Shown: positions 1-4,760 of the stretch, in pieces | How positions within the stretch are numbered: the stretch's first letter is position 1 | Layout of the letters: every line of letters starts with the position of its first letter | Assembly (NCBI GenBank): GCA_023417165.1 | Contig: JAEZGD010000363.1 | Location: forward strand, 1-5,359 | Length of the DNA stretch: 5,359 nucleotides | Origin: Planctomycetota bacterium | GTDB taxonomy: Bacteria > Planctomycetota > Planctomycetia > Pirellulales > Pirellulaceae | Reading direction: 5' to 3' | Notes under the pieces: model-generated | The model's database searches: none | Seen by the model: only the letters and a program-made list of their open reading frames with translations | Told to the model about the DNA's origin: nothing | Position numbers and translations under genes: made by a program

Positions 1-21
1 GGTTAACAGGGGCCGCAGCAG

Positions 22-62
22 GCGTCAACGATGGAGCCGCGCGGCGCGCTGTGGCTTGACGC
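22..62. repeat. Inverted repeat upstream of ribH
   Basis: GCGTCAA at 22-28 and TTGACGC at 56-62 are perfect inverted copies. They enclose a GC-rich interval that itself contains the 10-bp palindrome GCCGCGCGGC (36-45). The right arm includes TTGACG, which would also serve as a -35 element. No gene is recognisable in positions 1-129. An 18-codon frame starting at ATG 31 has no supporting feature. The repeat could be an operator or the end of an upstream transcript, but no T-tract follows it. Confidence 0.35.
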
Positions 63-85
63 TGGCGGCACGTCCGGCGTAGGGT
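56..85 (+). promoter_or_regulatory. Possible sigma-70-type promoter of ribH
   Basis: TTGACG (56-61) matches five of six bases of the usual -35 consensus. After an 18-bp spacer comes TAGGGT (80-85), a poor -10 with three of six matches. A start near position 92 would give a leader of about 40 nt before the ribH ATG. The -10 is weak, so this is only a candidate; the cistron could also be read through from upstream. Confidence 0.22.
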
Positions 86-129
86 GAAACGATTCTGTCC
101 GTCGTTCTTTCCCTTCCGAAGAAGCAGCC

Positions 130-627
130 ATGCCCAAAATCTATTCCGGCGACGCCCAACCGGCTGAAGAAGCCCGCTTTGCGATTGTGGTGGCGCGCTA
201 CAACGAAGCGATTACTGGCAAGTTGCTGGCCGGGGCGCTCGAAACCTTCGCGGCTCGCAATGTGCCCGAATCGGCCATTGATGTAGCCTGGGTGCCGGGG
301 GCCTGGGAACTGCCGCTGCTAGCGCAAGAGTTTGCCGCCAGTCGCGATTACGATGCCGTTATCTGCCTGGGGGCGGTCATCCGCGGCGAAACGACGCACG
401 ACCAGCACATTAACACGCAAGTCAGTCACTCGCTCGGCCAAATCGCGCTGGCCACCGGCGTGCCGGTGCTGATGGGCGTGCTGACCTGCAATTCCTACGA
501 ACAGGCGGAAGCCCGCTCCGGCGGTGCGGTCGGAAACAAGGGAAGTGAATGCGCCCTCGCCGCCCTGGTGATGGCGAATTTACTGACCAAGATTCGCGAA
601 AGCGAAGGGGGCCGGCTCGGCTTTTAG
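130..627 (+). CDS. ribH: 6,7-dimethyl-8-ribityllumazine synthase (riboflavin synthase beta chain)
   Basis: This cytoplasmic enzyme condenses 5-amino-6-ribitylaminouracil with 3,4-dihydroxy-2-butanone 4-phosphate to give 6,7-dimethyl-8-ribityllumazine, the penultimate step of riboflavin synthesis. The 165-residue length is normal for the family. Visible family blocks are the substrate-binding VARYN (21-25), VPGAWELP (55-62), GAVIRGETTH (81-90, with His90 as the likely catalytic histidine), GVLTCNSYEQAEARSG (116-131) and NKGSECALAALVMANL (136-151). The ATG at 130 places the first beta-strand at residue 16 or so, as usual; the only upstream purine run (GAAGAAG) is a weak ribosome site. The neighbours are nusB and ftsY, and a ribH-nusB neighbourhood is common in bacteria. 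No other riboflavin gene is in the window and no FMN riboswitch precedes it. Confidence 0.97.
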   Translation: MPKIYSGDAQPAEEARFAIVVARYNEAITGKLLAGALETFAARNVPESAIDVAWVPGAWELPLLAQEFAASRDYDAVICLGAVIRGETTHDQHINTQVSHSLGQIALATGVPVLMGVLTCNSYEQAEARSGGAVGNKGSECALAALVMANLLTKIRESEGGRLGF

Positions 628-734
628 GCAGAAGGCCGCCAAACTGGCAGGCGTCGACGGTCGCTGACTCTGCCGCTTTTTGAGCTGCGCCGCGGTTCTC
701 GTGGATCTGCCGCCGCGCAACTTCGTTCTGTCGC

Positions 735-740
735 TATAAT
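735..740 (+). promoter_or_regulatory. Candidate -10 box for nusB-ftsY
   Basis: A perfect TATAAT lies in the 204-bp gap between ribH and nusB. No recognisable -35 is found 16-18 bp upstream, where the sequence is GC-rich. A start near 747 would leave an untranslated leader of about 85 nt. This suggests nusB-ftsY can be transcribed independently of ribH. The rest of the gap (628-831) contains only short GC-rich palindromes, such as CGTGG...CCACG at 795-811. Confidence 0.4.
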
Positions 741-831
741 TGCGTAGACGCCGCGGCGACTTCGAAGCGCTGTGGTCCGTTACTTGCATTCTGTCGTGGT
801 CAGTGGCCACGCTTTCTCTTTGAGTCGCTCA

Positions 832-1239
832 ATGTCCCGACGCAGTCGTGCTCGTGAAGTTGCTTTGCAGGTCCTGTACGAGGACGATCTGAACCCAGGA
901 CGCAATCCTGCGGTCGCCGATGAGTTTGTGCGCCGCCGTCTGAATGGCGAGCCCACGCTGATCCTGTTCGCCAAGTCGCTGATCTCTGGCGTGCGGCGCA
1001 ACCGGCCCGAGCTCGATCAATTGCTGGTCGAGCGCGCCGCCAACTGGAGCCTGGGACGCATGGCGGCGACCGATCGCAATGTCTTGCGCTTGGGTGCGTT
1101 CGAGATCATGTTTACCGAAACGCCGGCGCGCGTCGCCATTAACGAAGCGCTCGAACTGGCCAAGCGATTTGGCTCGAAGCAGTCGGCGCAGTTCGTCAAC
1201 GGCATCCTCGATCGCTTCCTGCAAGACAAGAACAAATAG
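832..1239 (+). CDS. nusB: Transcription antitermination factor NusB
   Basis: NusB is a small all-helical RNA-binding protein that pairs with NusE (ribosomal protein S10) on boxA RNA, to prevent premature termination of rRNA operons. The 135-residue product from ATG 832 has the family hallmarks in order: the basic RNA-binding start SRRSRAREVALQVLY (2-16), then GVRRNRPELDQLL (53-65), NWSLGRMAATDRNVLRLGAFE (about 71-91), and the C-terminal PARVAINEALELAKRFG (98-114) with SAQFVNGILD (118-127). A GTG at 772 would add 20 residues that resemble nothing in the family, so ATG 832, directly before the conserved basic stretch, is preferred. No Shine-Dalgarno sequence is visible. ftsY follows after 49 bp on the same strand, so the two probably share a transcript. 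Confidence 0.94.
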   Translation: MSRRSRAREVALQVLYEDDLNPGRNPAVADEFVRRRLNGEPTLILFAKSLISGVRRNRPELDQLLVERAANWSLGRMAATDRNVLRLGAFEIMFTETPARVAINEALELAKRFGSKQSAQFVNGILDRFLQDKNK

Positions 1240-1288
1240 CTGTCCTCCTCGCTGCACCGCTCCCACCACCGCAGACTGACCACTTCCT

Positions 1289-2203
1289 ATGGGCTGGTTC
1301 GATACACTTAAGCAGGGCCTGAAGAAGACGGCCCAGGTGCTGAACACCGACGTCCGTGACCTCTTCAAAAAAGAAGGGCGGCTGGTCGACGATCAGTTCT
1401 TGAATGAACTGTTCGCCATCCTGGTGCGCACCGATATGGGCGCAGGCCCCGCCAGCGAGATCCGCGAGCAAGTGGCGGTCGACTTCCGCGCGCGGGTCGT
1501 GCATATGGACGACGTGCTGCAGACCATTCGCAAGAAAGTGCGCGAACTGGTGCAGCAGCCCGAGACGCCGATCGTGTTCTCGCCCAATGGTCCGACGGTC
1601 GTAATGGTCGTGGGAGTCAACGGCTCTGGCAAAACCACTTCCATCGCTAAACTCACGCGGCTGTTCAAAGACCAACGCAAGTCGGTTGTTCTCGGCGCTG
1701 GCGATACCTTTCGCGCGGCGGCCGTGCAGCAATTGAAGATCTGGGCCGAGCGTTTGGGAGCCGATATCGTCACCGCCGAACAAGGCAGCGATCCCGCGAG
1801 TGTTGCGCATCGCGCTGTGGCAACGGCGATCGAAAAGAAGGCCGATATCTGCATCCTCGACACGGCAGGGCGGTTGCAGACGCAAACCAACCTGATGAAC
1901 GAACTGGCCAAGATTCGTCGCGTGGTGACGAAGCTGATTCCTGACGCGCCGCACGAAGTGCTGTTGGTGCTCGACGCCACCGCCGGGCAAAACGCCATCA
2001 GCCAGGCGAAAGGTTTTTCCGAGGCGGCAGGCTGCACCGGCATCGTCTTGTCAAAGCTGGACGGCACGGCCAAGGGGGGCGTCGTCATTCCGATTCGCAG
2101 GCAGTTTGAACTGCCGGTCAAGTACATTGGCATCGGCGAAAAGGCCGAGGATCTCGCGCTCTTCAACGCGGATCAGTTCGTTGACGCGCTGTTCGCCGAA
2201 TAG
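1289..2203 (+). CDS. ftsY: Signal recognition particle receptor FtsY (NG-domain GTPase)
   Basis: FtsY is the membrane-associated GTPase that docks the Ffh-RNA-ribosome complex at the Sec translocon for co-translational membrane insertion. The 304-residue protein is essentially the NG core without the long acidic A domain of E. coli. It starts with a short amphipathic stretch with basic residues (GWFDTLKQGLKKT, 2-14), the usual lipid-binding segment. The N domain follows to about residue 95. G-domain motifs are the P-loop GVNGSGKTT (109-117), DTFRAAAVQQL (139-149), DTAGR (191-195), SKLDGTAKGG (255-264, nucleotide specificity) and GIGEKAEDL (281-289). All catalytic and nucleotide-binding residues appear present. 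The 31 bases before ATG are C-rich without a Shine-Dalgarno sequence. It is probably cotranscribed with nusB, and a structured element 35 bp after the stop probably ends the unit. Confidence 0.97.
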   Translation: MGWFDTLKQGLKKTAQVLNTDVRDLFKKEGRLVDDQFLNELFAILVRTDMGAGPASEIREQVAVDFRARVVHMDDVLQTIRKKVRELVQQPETPIVFSPNGPTVVMVVGVNGSGKTTSIAKLTRLFKDQRKSVVLGAGDTFRAAAVQQLKIWAERLGADIVTAEQGSDPASVAHRAVATAIEKKADICILDTAGRLQTQTNLMNELAKIRRVVTKLIPDAPHEVLLVLDATAGQNAISQAKGFSEAAGCTGIVLSKLDGTAKGGVVIPIRRQFELPVKYIGIGEKAEDLALFNADQFVDALFAE

Positions 2204-2237
2204 CAGCGCCGATCGGTCTGCAACAGATCCCGAGTAA

Positions 2238-2294
2238 CGCGCACACTTTCTCTAGGCGGCATTCTTTGCCACCGTGTGCGCGGCATCTTTGTTA
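2238..2294 (+). terminator. Probable bulged-hairpin terminator of nusB-ftsY
   Basis: CGCGCACAC (2238-2246) pairs perfectly with GTGTGCGCG (2274-2282). A second stem, GGCGGCA (2255-2261) with TGCCACC (2267-2273, one mismatch), stacks directly on it, leaving an 8-nt bulge on the 5' side and a 5-nt loop. The T-rich tail (TCTTTGTT) is interrupted, so termination may be imperfect. Its position 35 bp after the ftsY stop supports a terminator or a 3'-end stabilising role. Confidence 0.5.
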
Positions 2295-2627
2295 CAGCTT
2301 CACATTGGCATACGTTGCTGGTTTTGCAGCGAAATGCATGGCTCTGCGCTGATCCTTGCGTAGTCACCCCTCAGTCAGTTGTCTGTGGGCGGCGCGCCAA
2401 CTCGTATAACCGACAAGCTTTCGCAGATTCCCTCGGCGCTTTGCCGGAAGTTGGCTTTCTGAGTGTTCGTTGCTGTGAACTGCGTCGATTCGCTCATCCG
2501 ATAGCAACACTGTAACTAAACCCTCGGGAGCGTTCGGCACACGTTGCAATCTAAAAGGAATCGCAACGCGGTCGACTCGCCAGCCAACGTCTCGAAGCTG
2601 CCCTCCCAAAGGCCACCCGCCCGACTC
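2295..2627. other. Long non-coding upstream region of the porin gene
   Basis: No gene with recognisable coding character is seen here on either strand. A -10-like TATAAC sits at 2405-2410, but the best -35-like hexamer, TTGTCT (2379-2384), is 20 bp away, so a promoter is uncertain. Possible RNA stems include GTTGCT (2469-2474) with AGCAAC (2503-2508), and CGTTGC (2542-2547) with GCAACG (2563-2568), the latter with a loop containing AAAAGGA. The length suggests that the porin promoter, operators and a structured leader are in this stretch. Confidence 0.4.
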
Positions 2628-2663
2628 GTGTGATGGAACACACCAGCACGCACCGATGCGTGC
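2628..2663 (+). promoter_or_regulatory. Tandem perfect hairpins in the porin 5' leader
   Basis: Two stem-loops are separated by 2 nt. GTGTG (2628-2632) pairs with CACAC (2639-2643) around the loop ATGGAA. GCACGCA (2646-2652) pairs with TGCGTGC (2657-2663) around the loop CCGA. The second ends 18 nt before the Shine-Dalgarno sequence and leaves it unpaired. 5'-leader hairpins of this kind stabilise abundant outer-membrane protein mRNAs such as E. coli ompA; the same role here is inference. Confidence 0.5.
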
Positions 2664-2681
2664 AGCCAACTCAACAGGATT

Positions 2682-2687
2682 GGGGAG
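2682..2687 (+). promoter_or_regulatory. Strong ribosome binding site of the porin gene
   Basis: GGGGAG ends 9 nt before the ATG at 2697 and fixes that start. It is the only strong Shine-Dalgarno sequence seen among the five genes here. The other four genes have weak or no visible sites. Confidence 0.8.
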
Positions 2688-2696
2688 AAACCGGAT

Positions 2697-4103
2697 ATGA
2701 AGTTTAATAAAGTGGCGCTTGCAGCCGCCATCTACTGTGCCGTCTATGGCGGCACTGTATCAGCTGCGGGACTGCGGCAACCGTCGTCGGTGCAGCAGAC
2801 CAACTATGCGCACAGCTATTACGATCAAGGCGACGCGCAAGCCTCGCCGAGCGACGTGCCTGCGCCGATCGTCGACAACGCACCGCTGGCTTATGACGGC
2901 GCGGCGTTTGACGGTGGCGCGTGCGATGTGTGCGCCGAACCGGAAGCGGAAGTTTGCGAACCGTGGCGCTTGTTCAACCAGGACCGCAGCGTCAAGGTCT
3001 ATGGTTGGGTCAACGGCGGCATCTTCACCAATAGCCGCAATACCGACAGCAACTACAACGGTCCGGTGACCTTCGCCGACCGCAACGACGGCCAGATCAA
3101 CCAGCTCTACGGCGTGATCGAAAAGACGATCGACACCGGCGGCTGCGGTTGGGACTTCGGCGGTCGCTTCGACGTGCTGTACGGCACCGACTGGGTCTAC
3201 AACACGCAGGTCGGTTGGGAAACCGATCCCGCCACCGGCGCGCTGCTGGATGGCTGGAACAGCAGCCCCTACTATGGCCTGGTGACGCCGCAAGCCTACG
3301 GCGAAATCGGCTACAACGACCTGTCGGTCAAGGTCGGTCGCTTCTATACGCCGATCGGCTACGAAGTGGTGACCGCGCCCAACAACTTCTTCGCCACGCA
3401 TGCCTATACCATGCAGTACGGCGAGCCGTTCAGCCACACCGGTGCGCTGGCGACATGGAAGTACAGCGATAACTGGTCGTTCATCGGCGGTTTGGTCAAC
3501 GGCTGGGATCGCTTCGATGGTCCGACCGATCGCATCGCCGGCATCGGCGGTGTGGTCTATACGCCGGATCACGAGCGCTACACCCTGACGCTGACCGGCA
3601 TCAGCGGCACGGAAGGCGCGCCCAACCCGGCCGCCTCGGCCACGACCCGTAACCTGTACAGCTTCGTGTTTAACTACTCGATCAACGATCGCTGGAACTA
3701 CGTGTTCCAGCACGATCACGGCTGGCAGAAAGACTTCTTCGCCGACGAGCAGGACGCGGAGTGGTACGGCATCAACCAGTACTTGTTCTACACGATCAAC
3801 GACTGCTGGAAGGCCGGTGTGCGGGCCGAGTGGTTCCGTGATGACGACGGCGTTCGCGTCGCGGGCGTGCGTCCCGACAACGGCGCCGACCTGGGCAACG
3901 TCTCGGCCACGCCGGGCGGTTACGCAGGCAACTTCTACGAGATCAGCCTGGGTCTGAACTGGACCCCGCACGCCAACCTGATCGTGCGTCCCGAAGTACG
4001 CTACGACTGGTATGACGGCGTGAACGCCGCCGGACCTCCCTTCGGCGACGGCACCGAAAGCAGCCAATGGGTCTACGGCCTCGACGCCGTGGTCCTGTGG
4101 TAA
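2697..4103 (+). CDS. Outer-membrane beta-barrel porin-like protein (OmpL-like / BBP2 family)
   Basis: The 468-residue product is probably a secreted outer-membrane channel, with unknown substrate. It begins with a Sec signal peptide: MKFNK, a hydrophobic Ala-rich core, and a likely cut after VSA at residue 23. Residues 24-97 form a low-complexity Ala/Pro/Asp/Ser linker with a Cys cluster (C76, C79, C87). From about residue 98 to the end, alternating aromatic and polar strands are typical of a barrel: SVKVYGWVNGGIF (98-110), WDFGGRFDVLYGT (152-164), DLSVKVGRFYTPIGYEVV (208-225) and HAYTMQYGEPFSHTG (235-249). The last residue is Trp468, fitting the C-terminal aromatic signal read by the BAM machinery. 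The GRFYTPIGYE and YTMQYGEPF blocks resemble the large planctomycete putative-porin family. Codons are strongly biased to C-ending forms, and with the strong ribosome site and clean terminator this suggests high expression. The start is set by the signal peptide and Shine-Dalgarno sequence. The family call is from memory of the motifs; transport activity is unproven. Confidence 0.88.
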   Translation: MKFNKVALAAAIYCAVYGGTVSAAGLRQPSSVQQTNYAHSYYDQGDAQASPSDVPAPIVDNAPLAYDGAAFDGGACDVCAEPEAEVCEPWRLFNQDRSVKVYGWVNGGIFTNSRNTDSNYNGPVTFADRNDGQINQLYGVIEKTIDTGGCGWDFGGRFDVLYGTDWVYNTQVGWETDPATGALLDGWNSSPYYGLVTPQAYGEIGYNDLSVKVGRFYTPIGYEVVTAPNNFFATHAYTMQYGEPFSHTGALATWKYSDNWSFIGGLVNGWDRFDGPTDRIAGIGGVVYTPDHERYTLTLTGISGTEGAPNPAASATTRNLYSFVFNYSINDRWNYVFQHDHGWQKDFFADEQDAEWYGINQYLFYTINDCWKAGVRAEWFRDDDGVRVAGVRPDNGADLGNVSATPGGYAGNFYEISLGLNWTPHANLIVRPEVRYDWYDGVNAAGPPFGDGTESSQWVYGLDAVVLW

Positions 4104-4125
4104 GCGATCGGTAAGCAACCACAGA

Positions 4126-4152
4126 GAGGGTGCGACCCCGTATCGCGCCCTC
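4126..4152 (+). other. Stable hairpin just after the porin stop codon
   Basis: A 9-bp stem with one G-U pair forms between 4126-4134 (GAGGGTGCG) and 4144-4152 (CGCGCCCTC), with a 9-nt loop. It starts 23 nt after the stop codon and has no T-tract. It is likely part of a structured 3' untranslated region ahead of the true terminator; a block to 3' exonucleases is plausible. Confidence 0.5.
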
Positions 4153-4192
4153 GGCTAGCGATAACTCGCTTGCTCCTAGCTTCGATCTGCAT

Positions 4193-4233
4193 CAGCCGCC
4201 TGCCCATCCCCTCCGTGCAGGCGGCTGTTTTTT
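4193..4233 (+). terminator. Intrinsic terminator of the porin gene
   Basis: CAGCCGCCTGC (4193-4203) pairs perfectly over 11 bp with GCAGGCGGCTG (4217-4227), with a 13-nt C-rich loop, followed at once by six T (4228-4233). This is a textbook rho-independent terminator 90 nt after the porin stop. It separates the porin from the nitrogen-related region that follows. Confidence 0.93.
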
Positions 4234-4243
4234 ATTGACTGCC

Positions 4244-4380
4244 TGCTCGCGCGACGAGCATTGCTGCAACTCTATGCAAGGCCATGCCTTGGTGTTGACG
4301 AGTAAGCCACATGCAGATGGCTTCTCGCTTTCTCTAAGTGCTTCTATGTCTGATATTTGCGTTGCATTGGTGCGCGCAAA
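4244..4380. promoter_or_regulatory. Array of inverted repeats upstream of the sigma-54 promoter (candidate activator sites)
   Basis: Four perfect 6-bp inverted repeats are present: TGCTCG-N5-CGAGCA (4244-4260), CAAGGC-N3-GCCTTG (4277-4291), AAGCCA-N8-TGGCTT (4304-4323) and TTTGCG-N13-CGCAAA (4356-4380). Their centres lie at about -174, -142, -112 and -58 from the predicted start. The first three are spaced about 30-32 bp, close to three helical turns. Sigma-54 promoters need an upstream AAA+ activator, usually bound at about -100 to -200. The arms differ in sequence and none matches the full NtrC site; TGGTGC at 4368-4373 matches an NtrC half-site only. The activator is therefore unknown. Confidence 0.35.
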
Positions 4381-4399
4381 AGCAGCTTCTTTTTCGTAC

Positions 4400-4415
4400 T
4401 GGCACGGCGCTTGCA
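4400..4415 (+). promoter_or_regulatory. Sigma-54 (RpoN) -24/-12 promoter
   Basis: TGGCACG (4400-4406), four bases, then TTGCA (4411-4415) reproduces the sigma-54 consensus TGGCACG-N4-TTGCW without a mismatch. It has the obligatory GG and GC ten bases apart and the preferred pyrimidine before TGG. A chance match of this quality on either strand of a window this size is expected about once in a thousand windows by rough calculation. The predicted start is near 4426. Sigma-54 control is classical for nitrogen genes such as glnK, which fits the PII gene downstream. It faces a 217-nt transcript ending at the terminator at 4586-4642. Confidence 0.85.
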
Positions 4416-4425
4416 TTTATGTAGC

Positions 4426-4642
4426 GACATCTGGCGAAGACCATGCTGCCGCGTGTGTCAGCCATCACCGCATACTTGCGTACTTCTGTTGTCCGTTGCC
4501 GTGGGGAGGAGAGGACCCGCGGCGACGGGCAATGGGAAGTGCAGTGTTTCCGTTCGATTCTTCGGCTCTTGCCTGGGCCAGAAGGATACCCCCATGGTCT
4601 GGACAGGTGTCCGCCTCACCTGTCCAGGCCGGGGTATTTTTT
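4426..4642 (+). ncRNA. Candidate sigma-54-driven small RNA or attenuated leader of the PII gene
   Basis: The segment is bounded by a consensus sigma-54 promoter and a strong intrinsic terminator, giving a transcript of about 217 nt with no convincing reading frame inside it. It holds a stem-loop at 4496-4532: TTGCC pairs with GGCAA, and GT with AC past a bulged G. The loop is purine-rich and contains GGGGAGGAGAGGA. If termination is complete, the product is a nitrogen-regulated small RNA, comparable in logic to sigma-54-dependent NrsZ of Pseudomonas. If read-through is regulated, it is a 335-nt PII leader. I do not recognise a known RNA family or riboswitch in it. Confidence 0.5.
4586..4642 (+). 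terminator. Very strong intrinsic terminator between the sigma-54 promoter and PII
   Basis: ATACCCC (4586-4592) pairs with GGGGTAT (4631-4637). After a 3-nt bulge (CAT, 4593-4595), 4596-4609 pairs with 4617-4630 over 14 positions with one G-U, including the perfect 11-bp CTGGACAGGTG with CACCTGTCCAG. The loop is 7 nt (4610-4616). Six T run from 4637 to 4642, the first overlapping the stem. It cannot belong to the porin transcript, which already ends at 4233, so it implies a transcript starting in between. Confidence 0.9.
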
Positions 4643-4688
4643 GTTTCTTGCCACAGCATCGGCGCGCGGCGTAACGTCGTCATGCACC

Positions 4689-4717
4689 TTGTTCGCTTGT
4701 CGCCAGCGGGCTAGATT
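4689..4717 (+). promoter_or_regulatory. Possible housekeeping promoter for PII
   Basis: TTGTTC (4689-4694) and TAGATT (4712-4717) are separated by 17 bp, with three and four of six consensus matches respectively. They lie after the terminator and 43 bp before the PII start, giving a leader of about 37 nt. If real, PII has basal expression independent of the sigma-54 promoter. The match is modest. Confidence 0.3.
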
Positions 4718-4760
4718 CACCTCTGGCTCGCAACATTCCTCTCGCCTTGGTCCGTCGTTC

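Noticed and set aside
80..129. FMN riboswitch before ribH
   Set aside because: AGGGTGAAA recalls one conserved block, but the other conserved segments and the six-helix layout are absent, and the space before ATG is too short.
627..681. Terminator after ribH (GGCAGA 627-632 with TCTGCC 669-674, then five T at 677-681)
   Set aside because: The loop would be 36 nt with a 6-bp stem and two bases before the T-run, which is too weak to call.
772..831. Upstream GTG start for NusB
   Set aside because: The extra 20 residues do not resemble NusB, while ATG 832 lies directly before the conserved basic N-terminus.
2305..2318. Second sigma-54 promoter upstream of the porin (TGGCAT...TTGCT)
   Set aside because: The GG and GC doublets are only 8 bp apart, and sigma-54 requires 10.
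2760..4118. Open frame of 452 codons on the minus strand opposite the porin
   Set aside because: It is a mirror of a strongly GC-biased gene: Val/Ala/Arg-rich, with no domain. The plus-strand product has a signal peptide, barrel strands and a ribosome site.
4344..4355. IHF site between the inverted repeats and the sigma-54 promoter
   Set aside because: On the minus strand TATCAG matches the first half of the consensus, but the TTR half is missing.
4130..4714. Plus-strand frame of 194 codons from just after the porin stop
   Set aside because: It runs through two intrinsic terminators and the sigma-54 promoter, has no ribosome site at its start and shows no recognisable domain.
4443..4760. 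N-terminal extension of PII from ATG 4443
   Set aside because: It would add 106 unrelated residues translated through the 4586-4642 terminator hairpin. PII family proteins start at MKLIIAI, which is ATG 4761.
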